This document shows, piece by piece, positions 22,513 through 34,017 of a stretch of 64,000 bases of DNA; positions within the stretch are counted from its first letter, which is position 1, and every line of letters starts with the position of its first letter. The stretch is from Gliomastix tumulicola (taxonomy: Eukaryota; Ascomycota; Sordariomycetes; Hypocreales; Bionectriaceae). Made by a program: the position numbers and the translations under genes. Location: positions 4,189,289 through 4,253,288 of the forward strand of contig BCHX01000003.1 in assembly GCA_001599755.1 (NCBI GenBank). The letters are read 5' to 3'. The notes beneath the pieces are model-generated. The model searched no databases, had not been told where the DNA came from, and worked only from the letters and a program-made list of their open reading frames with translations.

Positions 22513-23065
22513 GATTGCGGTTTTTTGTATGTGATTCGGACGGGGGGGGGGGGGAGAAGTCGAAGAGTAATTCGGGTTTTTTGTCGTCGAACCGTAGGGG
22601 GTCTTGTCGGGCTCGTGTTCGAGAGAGGGGGAGGAGAGTCAAAACCGTTCGACGATCTCGTTCGTTGGCGAAATGGAGGGGCAGGTTTTTGGCGAATTTC
22701 ACCAAAGCACACACAAAAAAGGTGTGGGGTTTGGGAAACTCGGGTACTTCCACGAGGTACCGCTGCCAGTGTGATTAGCCGGTGTTGCCCCGATCTTATC
22801 GCCCTGCAGATTTGACAATCGCATGCTTGGATGTCATGTGATCTCGAGGATTTCTCGTGGGAGTGCCTCCATCTCCAAGCTTGAAGCTGTCGAACCAGAC
22901 TCTTGATGGGAAACACTGCGACAACGCGTTTATTTTAAACTATACCAGACGGCGCATAGGTATTTATCTGTTATCGTTCCACTCACGCGAACCATCTCCC
23001 CGAATTGACCCGTCCACCACCTAAACACCCTCCTCACACGACACCAAACCACAACCATCGTCACG
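22513..23065. other. Divergent promoter between eIF3e and mL49
   Basis: 553 bp. It contains a poly-G run close to the eIF3e start and no recognisable coding sequence; the frames overlapping eIF3e on the opposite strand are antisense shadows. Confidence 0.5.
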
Positions 23066-23643
23066 ATGTATCACCTCCTCCCCCGGACGCTCCCCGTCCT
23101 CCGCACACGCCTCCTCCCAGCAACCTTCACAGTTGCCGCCCCAACGATCCGCTGCATATCCTACCAGCCCGACCCGACGACGCACTACAAGCAGAACCCG
23201 AACAAGGCCAACAAGATCCCGCCCTCGGCGCGCCCTCTCTCCCGCGCGCCCACCCCGCCCCCGACCATCACCCCCGAGGACCTGCAGACGCGGGCCTACG
23301 CCGTGCGCCGCACCCCGTTCGGCCAGCTGCCCGTCTACCGCAACTGGAAGTCCGGAGGCACGCAGAAGCTCGTGCTCGTCAAGAAGGTCAACGGCGACAA
23401 GCAGCTGCTGGCGAGGGAGTTCACCGAGAAGCTGGGCATTGCGAAGGAGCGGGTGGTCATCAACCCGACGACGGGGCATATCCAGCTTAAGGTACGTTTC
23501 AAGAGGTTGCGGAGCAGCAGTCGGGAGTTGTGTTGAGGCTGTATCGCGGATGAAGTAACCCGTACGACAAAGTGCTAACGAACTTACAACAGGGCGACCA
23601 CTATGAGAAAGTACGAGACTACCTGCTAGAGCAAGGATTCTAG
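23066..23643 (+). CDS. IMG2: Mitochondrial large-subunit ribosomal protein mL49 (Img2)
   Basis: Exons 23066-23491 and 23593-23643 give 158 aa. The N terminus MYHLLPRTLPVLRTRLLP is basic and amphipathic, as expected for a mitochondrial targeting sequence. The conserved core reads YAVRRTPFGQLPVYRNWKSG, then TQKLVLVKKVNGDKQ and NPTTGHIQLKGDHYEKVRDYL, characteristic of the IMG2/mL49 family. The intron (GTACGT donor, CTTACAACAG acceptor) falls between QLK and GDHYEK and is needed for the conserved C terminus. The product is a structural protein of the 54S mitoribosomal subunit; yeast img2 mutants lose mitochondrial DNA. Identification is secure. Confidence 0.93.
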
Positions 23644-24092
23644 TACCTACTTAGGTAGCACGATACGAAGAACATCAGATCGCATCAGTCAATTGTCAAC
23701 AATACGACACACCAAGACACCATGTATACTAGGATATAATATTGTATGGATGGCGGAGCAATAAATAGCATGTAAGATCGTGTAGCGAATAGGAAAACAA
23801 GCCATGGTATCAAAATATATGTCATTCCTCTGCCTATAGAATGACGGGTTCAGGTGCCACAAGAACCAACCACCCGCAACCTGAGCATAAAAACCAAGCA
23901 CAAGGTAATCTAGAAAAAGGAAAGCCAAGAATCGCTATCATCTGGGTATACGAGACCCTCCGACCGGCTTGCAACGTACATATATTGACAACTGAGCCCG
24001 TTTGGTATATCCAAGAAGAGTCCGAATGCTCATTTTTTTTGTACGGTAGAATGCGCCTTTGAACACCAACCCATAATAATCACATGATCCGG
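23644..24092. other. Convergent 3' intergenic region of mL49 and SWI1
   Basis: 449 bp, AT-rich compared with its surroundings, consistent with two facing 3' UTRs and polyadenylation signals. No gene seen. Confidence 0.5.
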
Positions 24093-26464
24093 CTATAGGG
24101 CCAGGTTGAAGCAAGCTGTCAGGTGCTGCAAGAATCCCTCCTTCGTCCACTCTGGTGACGGCATGGTCGTGGCCTCGAGCAAAGCTCGAGACGAGGGGAA
24201 GAATGGCACAAGAGAGTCTGAGACACCAGGGTCTTTGGCCTTCTCAACCAGTCTCCGCAGTAACGACACGGCAGTGACAGCAATGTACACAAGCTCTGGA
24301 TCCTTGCGAATAGTGCGAGGATTCCTGTTGTGGGGGTTTGGTTGCTCAAACTGCCTCCCTAGTCTCTGGATCATATCGAATAGAGTCTGGCCGAGGCCGT
24401 TGACTGGAGCGAGCCAAGCTGCAGTGACCCCAGACTCGGGTCCAGGAGCCAAGGAGGCAATGATTTCCGCAGCTAGCAAACCCTGCATAAGGAACGGTTT
24501 GCGGGTTTCCACCATTGAAGGGAAGTTTGGCGGGCGTCTCTGCTCGAATACTGAATCTGGAATCGGCGAAATAGCCAAAGCGAAAGTGCGATGAAGAAGT
24601 TCGTAGCTGACTGTGCTGCTCGCATCCAAGGCGAACAAGGCCTTATAATGCGTGCGATTCGGCTCATCTCGTGCGAGCAGCTTCGCCAATGCGTCAACGG
24701 CATTAGGCAGGTAGATATGAACGCTCGGATCGTAGGGAGTGAAAACGACAGTTTCGTCCGCCCTGACCGGAGAAGAGGACGGGGCGAATGCCAGCAGAAA
24801 CTGGAGGAGGCACTGAGCCTGCTCGCGACCAGGTATCTCGATAGCACCAGCAATATTCGATAGCATGGTGACGATATCCTTCATGAAGTCCAGAGTGTTC
24901 TGGTGCGTCCGGAGGAGCATCGTTCGCGTGCCCATGTACCTGATCACGGAGCAGAAGAACTTAATGACAGATTCATCTGCCAGCATCATATGATTGTCGT
25001 TCTGTTCGCCCGGGAACGACAGGTTGCGAAGGGTGCCGGTGATGGAGAGCAGCCTGTCCACAGCCATGTCGAGCTCATATTGAGCACTACCAAAAGCGTG
25101 CGTTTCCTTGATGTTCCATTGGTCAATGCGGCAGGCCCTGGCAACATCCTCGTATGGCGTCAATTGGATCTCATCCGACACCTCCACGGTGTGCTCGGCG
25201 AGCAGGTCGACCTGCTCCTCGGCACAATCGATAAGCGCATCCAACAGATCATCGCAATACCTCAGGTTGATGGTATGTTGTTGATGAATTGAGGTGGCTG
25301 ATAGAGCCAGAGTATCCAGAGCCAATCTAACTTCGCCATGAATGCCGCTCTGCAAGCTTCGTGTGAGAGCGAGAACATCGATATGACCCAGCTCCATGAC
25401 GTTCGGAATGAGGGGATCCCATTTCGCGATTTCCGCTGCAAGCTGGACAACAGTGTTCTGAACTTCCATCGGTCCATGACTTGAAGCCCTTCGAGCGCGC
25501 GGCTGATAAATTGTCGGATCGACGGGCGGCTCGGTAGGTTGGGGTGGTTGGGGCGTAGGTAGATTACCAGGTTTGGCCTGCGACGGTGACTGGTGTGGAA
25601 ATTCGGGAGGTCTGGGGCCATCGAGACCTCGAGGCAGACTGCTCCTTGCCTGGGTGGGAGTCGGGTGTCCCTGCTCCGGATGCGGTTGTTGAGGCGTAGG
25701 GAATCCATTGACATTCGGCGGGCCAGGCTTTGCGGGTGTTTGCAGCTGCATGTGTTGTTGCAATTGCGCCTGCTGCATCTGTCCTTGATTGCCCTGGGGG
25801 CCCGTTTCGAATGGTTTCCTCGGAGTGCCCTGCGGAGGTTGTTGCTGAGCTTGTGGGTGTTGTTGGGGATGCTGCTGATGATGTTGTGGCTGCTGAGGAA
25901 GCTGGGCCTGCTGCTGAGTTTGCTGCTGGGCCATCAGTCTTTGCTTCTGTTGCGCTATCCATGCCTCCTCGAATTTGAGCAGATTTCGTTCATAAATGGT
26001 CTTCAGGGTGGGCGCAACCGAGGGCACCTGCGCAGGCAGGCCGAGAGCTTGGGCGATGTAAGGCCAACCGTTCGCTGCTGTTATCGCCTTATAACTGCCC
26101 TTGTTCTGCACAGCCTGGAAAAGCATGACCAAGTTAATAGGCCGATCACCTATCGCCGGGTTAGGGTCCAGAGGCAGCCCTTTTGCGTTCATCAAAGCCA
26201 CGAGGTTCTTCATAAAATGCTCCGGGTTGATGCTGGGCATTGGCCTTCGCTGCATTGCGCCCGGCCCCTGAGGAGGTTGCCCATTAGGCATGCCAGGCGG
26301 TTGGGGTTGCTTTGTCATCATGCCGCGGCCCATGTTCGGATTCTGCATCTGGGCCTGCATCTGCATGTTCCCGTGTAACTGCTGCTGCAAGCGCATCTGA
26401 TAGGCGGCCATCTTCTGTTGGTCCGTCATCTGCTGGCCACGCTGCTGTTGCCCAGGTTGCTGCT

Positions 26465-26504
<40 letters not shown>

Positions 26505-27317
26505 TTGTTGTGCCTGCTGCTGGTGCTGCTGCATCTGGTACAAATTGTTGCCCATTTGCCCCATAGCCTGTGGCATCTGGCCCATTTGCTGACCCATCAT
26601 CGGGCCACCAGCCATTGCATTCGGGTTCGGAGAAGGTCGCGGATTCGAGGGCGACTGCGCGAAATTGGGGTTGAAGCCTTGCGATGTATTCGGCATGAAT
26701 TGGTTGGGCTGCGGAGTGCCATGTTCTGAGGGTATCGGCGACCCTTGATTCCCGAATTGCTGTGTGCTTGGCGAAAAAGGGTGGGGAGACGCTGTTGATA
26801 CCCTCTGGGGGACGCTGCCCGGTCGCATTTGGTTGCTCATGATCGGTGACGGGCTAGCGTTCGCAGAGCCGTTCGCCTGGAGGTGAGGAAACTGCCCGGG
26901 GGCATTCTGCTGGGGCATCTGCCCTTGTTGGAAGTTGGGAAAGTTTTGCTGTTGGGGGGTCTGGGAGCGTGATGTCGGTAGCATCCCAGGGTTTTGCGTC
27001 GGGGAGCCGGCGAGGCTATCTTCGCGCGGACGCGGTCGTTTTGATGGAATAACGGGATTTGTCTGGTATACAGGATTCTGGAAGGAGGATGGCGATGCGT
27101 TGCGATGCGGGCCGTTCTGCATCGCCTGCATCTGCTGAGGGTGCGGGTGATGCTGTGGCTGCTGCGGCTGCTGGTTCTGGAACTGCGCAGGGTTGAAGTG
27201 GCCATTGTTGGCCATAAACACGGAGGGATCCATCATGGCATTGGCAGGATTCGTGTCATTCATAGAGAAGCCGTTTCCATTGTGGTTTTGGACGGCGTCG
27301 TTCATCCAGGTGCTCAT
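24093..27317 (-). CDS. SWI1: SWI/SNF chromatin-remodelling subunit Swi1 (ARID domain)
   Basis: One uninterrupted frame of 1074 aa beginning MSTWMNDAVQNHNGNGF. The open frame extends 12 codons upstream only through a non-ATG codon. The N-terminal about 360 residues are rich in Asn, Gln, Pro and Met, with a Gln tract at about 262-292 (CAG/CAA mix). An ARID DNA-binding domain lies at about 362-455 (HFMKNLVALMNAKGLPLD, INLVMLFQAVQNKGSYK, GWPYIAQALGLP). A second Gln-rich linker is followed by the helical C-terminal region of fungal Swi1 (AEIAKWDPLIPNVMELGHIDV onward). Swi1 is a core subunit of the nucleosome-remodelling SWI/SNF complex. A good acceptor (CGCTAACC...CCTTGCCAG) just upstream of the start suggests a 5' UTR intron, listed separately. 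Confidence 0.92.
26440..26530. repeat. CAG/CAA (polyQ) tract in SWI1
   Basis: About 30 nearly continuous Gln codons on the minus strand, mixing CAG and CAA. Likely length-variable. Confidence 0.85.
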
Positions 27318-27346
27318 GTCGGTTCTGGCGCCGACAACAAGCTGGA

Positions 27347-27786
27347 CTGGCAAGGCGCGAGGTTAGCGATCAAAAAATACGCGAAAGACGCTCCATTGGG
27401 CGCAATGAACAGCGCCGAGGAATCTGGAGATGGGGCCGTATCACGGCACGGTGGACGGTGATGAAAAGACGGGATGCTTGTCGCGCGTCGCGAGATGGTG
27501 GTAGGTGGAGTGTGAGAGGTGTGTGCGTGCGTGGAAAATGAGACGGGCGGAACTGGGAGTCGGGGGGAGGCGCCAGCAGTAGCACCAGCAGGAGACAGGA
27601 CTTCTGGCTGCTAGGCTCTCGAGGTACCTTGTTAGCTGCGCGCGCAGCGGTCCACTGGACTCGCAACGCTCCTGACCAGGGAAGTCGCAGCGCTGTTTTG
27701 GGGCCGGGAAGGGGGAGAAGGGCGAAAAAATGGGGATTTTGGCGGTAGCAGAGACCTGGCCGCAAAACAACAAGCAGGTACCTTAC
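27347..27786 (-). other. Inferred 5' UTR intron of SWI1
   Basis: On the minus strand AAAG|GTAAGG at 27786 is a good donor, and CGCTAACCTCGCGCCTTGCCAG ending at 27347 gives a branch point and acceptor, 30 bp before the start codon. The intervening 440 bp show no conserved coding. This is inferred from splice signals only. Confidence 0.4.
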
Positions 27787-29476
27787 CTTTACGGCAGCCG
27801 GCAGAGGGAGGCTTCGACCTCGCCTTTACTGCGTCGCGGAGAGGCTAGGGGTAGGGGAGAGCACTGGAAACATCAGCCAGACCCGGCAAATTGAAATGAA
27901 TCCAGCGCATCCAGCGATTAGAGGCGAATCAGAGTTGACAAGTATCCAGCAACCTGTTAGCGACTGCTGGGGCGGAGACCTGGGCCTTGCTGTGGTGCTG
28001 TGGTGCTGTGGTGCTGCTGGGACAGTGCACTAAGCAAAAAGCAATCAGCCAGCAGCAACAGCAATGGCGAAGTGGGCAAGTCGCGCAAGCGCTCCCAAAA
28101 GAAAGAATTTTTTGGGTGACCGGGGCCGGCGAACGTTGATCCACGAGACACTGCGCCGAGCTTCGGGAGCAATCCAGTGTGTAAGGTCCGGTATCGATAC
28201 GAACGGGGACCCTTTGGCGAATGATCAAGACTTCGGGGTGGGAGGGAAATCAGTGGACGAGAAACGCCAGGGGCCAACGGGGAGGCGCGTATCGTATCGC
28301 AAGGTGTGCAATACAGTGCGGCACCAGCAGGAAAATCGAAGGCAGGTCGCGACCAACCCAACATTTCAGACGGGAAAAATCTGGTCAGCTGCTGCGCGCC
28401 GGTCCACTTTCCTGATGCGGACTAGTGTTGAGGCAGAGTTCGTATCGCGGTGGGTCCTCCACCAATCAGCATCCATTGTCGGGGATGTTAGCGATGCTTC
28501 CGAAACGTGTTAGCATTCCTGCGAGACTTTGCCTGTAAGTCTTAGCAGTCTCTGTTGTGGAGCTAATCATGGGCTGAGTGATCCATTGATCTTCCTCAAA
28601 TGCTAGCTCTCATTGGCTCTTGGTGTTTCGGATGCTCTCGTCGCCAAGGTTCTTGTGAATGAAGAGGAAAAGAGTCTCAGTAATATCAAGACGGGGGCGA
28701 TTGAATACCAAGCCAGCTGCTGTCAAGGACGTCTGCCATAGCACCGCCTCACACGACGGTATGACGGTATGATGGCAATTCAGCAGGAAGAGGATCTCGA
28801 GTATTTCGGGTACCCGGCCCACACCAGCACTTTTCGGTGTCGATTTTGGAAAGAGTGCGACTTCTCCGATGACCAACTCCCGGACGAGTGTCTGAGACTC
28901 TCATCAAAGGCTGATGCGCAGGCAATGCGAAAGAATTCCCTAGAAGCTGGGTTCACAGAAGTCCATCCGCCTGCCATGTCGTGGTGGCGATGGGGGCCGC
29001 GCCATTGACACCAAACGTAAGAGCTATCGCCGTTCCACAATGCCAGGGAGTGTGGTGAAGGTTAAGACCCGGAATCCTAACCACTGTCTCCTGCGACAAG
29101 AAGGTGCTCGTGGTGGGAGATATTTGCATCCTGCAGCTGCAATGCATCCAGCAATTATTCCTCAGCATATTGGGATGGCAGTTGGGCCGAGCTCAAGACA
29201 ATATCTGAGCCGGTGGCGGATTGACCCTCGACCCATCTAGCTCTCTCCCGCATGTCGTATCATTGAGCCATAACAGCGTGCCAGCAAGTGCCGCTCCATG
29301 CTGCAGACCATACCCAGCGCAGTATAGCCCCAGCAGGTTCTCCAATGCAGGATTCAACCATCCTAAACATTATTCGATGGAGAGCTGGCTGGCTGGGCGA
29401 ATGCCTGGAGGGCGTGTGCCGTGCAGCTGCCCATCGTCAGGCGCCACACACTGCATGCAACCCCACTAGGACGAGT

Positions 29477-29662
29477 CCCGTCGCAGCAATGATGCAGTTG
29501 GTGCTGTCCTTGTTTGTTTGGTGGTGGTGCGGCCCCGAGAAATCCAGGATGGCTTCCACCAACCCCCGATTTTCAAGGTTTATTTCTGCCACCAAGAAAA
29601 ACGATCATGTCGCGTCCCGCTCCCTCCCAAGCTTTCCCGTCGCAGCTAAGATGCACTTGGTG
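29477..29662. repeat. Imperfect 27 bp direct repeat pair
   Basis: 29477-29503 and 29636-29662 match at 24 of 27 positions (CCCGTCGCAGC, then ATGCA and TTGGTG). They are 159 bp apart. Function unknown. Confidence 0.5.
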
Positions 29663-31430
29663 AGGGCGAAAATAGCGGTTGGCGGCCCAGCGAGGCCAGC
29701 AGGAGAAATCCGCCCACGAGGTAGGGGCCTTTGGAGGTGGATGGCACCCCTGCTGGTTTTCAGTGGCCCCAGACTGTGCTATGGTCGTTGTGGACTTGGC
29801 CCGTGGTCAGCCTGGAATCTTGGTCGTGACACTCCGGTGCACGCTGGAGGGACGAGCTGGGTGAAGCAGCTGCGCCATGGGATTCCGATGAGAATGCATC
29901 CTGGTTTTTGTTTCTAGCCGTCCATGTCCAACTGGGCGCGGGCGGGCGGCGATGCTGCTTGAATGCATGTCCCGGAGCGAATTCACTGGGGACTCGCCGC
30001 TGTATAAGTGACCTGAGACTCGACCGTCGAGTAGCGGGCGCAACGACGAAGCAGTGCTTCTAAGCGATCCGCGCAGAATTATTCGCAAGTAAAAACGAGA
30101 AATCGGGTAGGGAAATGGAATGGGAAGAGGAAGAAATGAGAGAAAAAAAGAGAAAAGATTGTGCGAGAGTGGGAGAGAGGAGAGAGAGGGAAGGGGTCAG
30201 TTATGTGAAATACCTTACGGGCAAGTACCATGCCTAGCCTCCCGCCGCCGGTCTTTCTTGCCCGCATGGCACGCCCCAACCTTTGCCTCTGCCACCAGCC
30301 AGCAAATCATCATTCAATCAATCAGTCAGTCACCCATCCATTCATTCACCGTCCAACCATCCGTTCTGTTCCATTCTCTGCTGCTTCTATTCTCAGCTCA
30401 TACTTTTCCTTTTCTCCCTCACTTTCCACGGCTTTCTCCCCAACCGGCAGGATTACGGACAAGTGCATTTCCCCTCCGTCGCCTATCATGTCTCCTCACC
30501 GCGTGCAGCTGCACAGGGCCGTAATGATGTGCAGGGCGGATGATCACAACAAGATTTCCCTCCTTCCCTGCCCTTGTCCAGGCCCATCATGCATTTTTTT
30601 TTTCCTCGTCCAACCAACCCAGTATCACACCCACCGTCGGCTGCACTCCCAAAACTCGCCGCATGGTTACATGGCGTCCAGTCGTTTTTGTTGTCTTCGT
30701 GTCCGCGGTTCTGTCGGGAGTGTGTGTGTGAGCGAGGACTGACTCCTCGTGGTCTGTGCCCGGCCTGGACTGGCGAAATGCCAACGGATCCTCCAGCTGG
30801 CCGATCTGGACACACACACACGCTGCACAGGAGGATGAGTCTGGAATAGACAAAAAGCCATGTTTTGCCGAGCCCTTGCCATCCGTGATCATCATCATCA
30901 CCCCAGCCTGGACCCTCACGCATTATCCATACATACCCAAACCCTACCGCTGCCCTTGGCGTGTGCTAATTAGGTATTGACACTTCTCCCCTTCCATCTC
31001 GGGGGTTTGATGGGATGGCGAGCCGGTCGGTCCTGCGTGTCTGTCTGACAGGATCAGAATCATCACAGCCGTCCGGCATGTGTCACCCAAAAAACCGACA
31101 CGTAAGGTACCCTCCCTTCCCCCTCTCGTCACACCATCGCCATCATCCTCCGACCCGATTTGCATGCATGACCTAGTACAACGATGCGCCAGCGTCGCTC
31201 TCTCATCGTCATACTCAGGGGATGGTTGGGTCATTTCACCCAAGCCAGTCCTCACCGCTGGGGGGCCTGGATGGACGGGCGGCTGGGGAGGGGGGGTTTG
31301 AGTGGCAGCGCGTAACTAGGAGAGTCAGTCAGTCCCTTTGGAGACCGTTTCGGAGACCCAGTCGTATCGCCCATGCATGGTCATGGACTCCTTCGTGATC
31401 ATTCAAGGCGGTGATTGCCGCCACTCGCTC

Positions 31431-31454
31431 ACACGCACACACACACACACACAC
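31431..31454. repeat. (AC)n microsatellite
   Basis: A run of about 11 AC units with one interruption (ACACGCACAC...). Confidence 0.75.
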
Positions 31455-32227
31455 CCCTCCCCTCCGCCATCATTTTACCTGCCCCCCCGAGGAACGGAGT
31501 GACTAGGCCAGTAGGTAGTGCCCGCCTGCCACATGGTTTTACGACCGAGAGCCTGCGCTATTTTATCCATTCACTCCATCTTGCAAGGACAATTGAGGGT
31601 TCGTGCAACAGCCATTTGGGTCGGCGGCTTGCTTGCTAATTAGATCATCACCAACCACTGGCGTCCCGAGGTGGAGAATGCCCTGCTTCCCTGCCGGATT
31701 GCGAGACCGTCTCAGACACTCTGTCCTTGTCATGTCACAGACCAGGCAAGCCCCGATGCGGCTGAATTTGCTCTCCGATGGAACGAAAACTGGGAAATGA
31801 AGACAGTGAGTGAAGGCAGCCAATCATCCGTACCAACTCTTCGTAGAGCGGCCATCTCGAGGGACCAAGTCTTCCAGCTGCTGAAGCCAGACTGACGACG
31901 GTATTCGAGGCATATGGGGGATGGAGAACCAAATTATCGGAACGATCCACACAACGGAGGTGGCAAATCAATCCCAACCGGCCCCACCCCTGCCCTTGAT
32001 AAGTTGATCAGCCTGTGTGTTAGTGAAGTCTTGGGGTCTTAAGGGGACGAGACGCGATGGCCAGGTGTGGCAGGGTCTTGGGGCTGGGGTGGAACTCAAG
32101 TCTAAGGCCAGAATCAAGATTACTCGGCAGGAGGTAGAAGTCAACGAATGGTCGTGAATCTTTGCATTAAAATATCACGAGCGACACAAACGCTCATTAG
32201 GCCGTTCTTCTTCTAGTCGTAGGTAGT

Positions 32228-33489
32228 TTATGGTGTCTTTACCGTGCTCTTCACATGCTCCAAAACCACCTTGATACCGTCGTCCAAGCCACCCAGCGCA
32301 AGGTACTCATCTACCCACGTGGCGACCTTGTCCGCCAGCACTTCCCTGTCTGTCGTGCTCTCCATCCCCTGCTTAAGTCGCGCCAGAACCTCCCTCAAAT
32401 TCCGAGGGAACTCTGCCGTCATGGGATCCAGCCCAAGAATCGGCTCCCGAATGTGACAGTTAGTTGTTGACGGATGGTTGGGATACGTTCGGTCCAGTGC
32501 GTCGAGCACATGCTGTGCTATCCTCGGCTGGACTGAGATATCTCGGTACCCCGATACCATGAGGAAGAACACCTCGGCCAGGTCTGGCGTAAAGAAGGGT
32601 TGCTTCGCGGTGACATCGAAGATGGCCATTGGGATGGCACCGTCCATGGCAGGGTTGGACTTGAGCTGCTGTACGGTCTTCTGGTCAATGACCTTGACCT
32701 GTTCCTTGGGCGGGTCAGGAAGCATGAGCCCGTTGCCGTCCTCATCCTCCTCCTCACTGTCACTGAGCAGAATCTCATCCCCGTCAGCGTCCGTCTTTTC
32801 GGCCTGTAACGGGTCGACACCCGGCTTGCTCTTCTTCCTCCGCCCGTCCACCTTGCGCAGCCAGTCCATCTCGCACCGCGCATACTCGATCCACAGCGTC
32901 CCGTCCCTGATGCAGAACCGGCACCCGCGCATGAAGAACCCGCGCGCCGACGCCATATCCCCGTTCGCCGCCGCGCGCTTCCCAGCCATAACCCACAGCT
33001 GGGGATCCGTCGGCATCATTCGCAGCGCGCTCGTCATCGTCCTCCGGAACCGCTTGGCCGCCTTGATGCCGTCCGTGTAGGTCAGGTACTCGCGCCACAG
33101 CGCCGAGCTCTGCGTGTGTCCGTTGACGCCGCGCTCGTAGATGCCCAGGACGCGGCCCTGGCCGGCGTGGGCCGAGTCGAGATGGCGGACCCGAAGACGC
33201 TTGCAGCGTTTCGCGCGCAGGGAGTCGAGGGACTGCTCCCATTTTGCGTAGGCGGACCAGTCCGACGGTTTATTCCCAGGTGAGAGAACCCTGTGCTCGT
33301 GGTCGTTTCGCTTCTGGACGATGGTGCGGATTTCGTCCTGCGGGTTGGACGGGTTGGCTGGACAGCTCTGCGGTGTAGGGGCAAAGGGCAAGGGCTCACC
33401 TTGGAGAAGATCTCCTTTTCCTCCCATTCGCGCAATTGGGGGACTGATCTTTCGAGGTAGAACCTCGCCTTCTCAGCGACACCGGGCAT
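32228..33489 (-). CDS. UTP6: U3 snoRNP / SSU processome protein Utp6
   Basis: Exons 33489-33400 and 33337-32228 give 399 aa. The N terminus MPGVAEKARFYLERSVPQL and the junction EIFSK|DEIRTIVQKRNDHEHRVL are typical of the family and fix the 62 bp intron (GTGAGC donor, CCGCAG acceptor). HAT-type helical repeats are visible: WSAYAKWEQSL, ALWREYLTYTDGIK, LWVMAGKRAAANGDMASARG and TLWIEYARCEMDW. An acidic insert (DSEEEDEDG) lies near residue 220. Utp6 is part of the UTP-B module of the small-subunit processome, needed for 18S pre-rRNA processing in the nucleolus. It diverges from CWH43 across 528 bp. Confidence 0.92.
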
Positions 33490-34017
33490 CTTTGCGGCGA
33501 GACGTGCTGACTGTGTTTGGGGGAGAGACGCTGGCGACAATCCGGTGGGGTGTAGCATAGAAAGCAAGAAGATTTTACAAGGCTGTTGTAAATTTTAGTG
33601 GGGCCAGTCAAAGCCCCACCCCAGCCTCGCGCTACAGTCCCACCTAATAGTAGACATAATAAGCTATGTACCCCAGATGGATCATCACCAAGATAAGAGC
33701 CTGTTCGGGTTCATTATTGTGTCTGTCCGTTTGCGTCAAAGCCCGCTCTCCGCGTTGAGCCACAGCTAAGACCCCTGAGACGAAGCGACTCCACGCGACC
33801 AACACGGACGGGGACACGCAACTTTGAAGCTCCCGCCGAGGCTTGTTCTCGTCAAGTCGCAAACTCCTTCCTGCGCGCGCGCTGCCCCCCTCAGCCATTC
33901 TTTGCCCATCATTTGTGTCCCTTGCGTGGGATCTCTATCGCTTTCTTTCATTTCTTTTCCTTCGTTTTTTCTAGCTTCATCTCATCGCATTTCTTTCAAT
34001 TTATTCGTTGCGCCAGG
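33490..34017. other. Divergent promoter between UTP6 and CWH43
   Basis: 528 bp, with a pyrimidine-rich leader (TTTCATTTCTTTTCCTTCG, 33945-33965) before CWH43. No gene seen. Confidence 0.5.

Larger units (their letters stand above)
27318..32227. other. 4.9 kb intergenic region between SWI1 and UTP6
   Basis: The longest gene-free stretch between well-defined genes. Its SWI1-proximal part probably holds the SWI1 leader and promoter. Frames up to 209 codons exist (29288-29917) but none resembles a family or shows convincing splice continuity. It includes an imperfect 27 bp direct repeat at 29477 and 29636, pyrimidine-rich tracts at 30290-30420 and an (AC)n run at 31431. Undetected lineage-specific small genes or non-coding RNAs cannot be excluded. 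Confidence 0.45.

Noticed and set aside
28769..29008. 79-codon plus-strand frame in the SWI1-UTP6 gap
   Set aside because: Protein-like in places but without recognisable family, splice support or repeats of the pattern in another frame.
29288..29917. 209-codon plus-strand frame
   Set aside because: No homology-like motifs; composition like neighbouring non-coding sequence.
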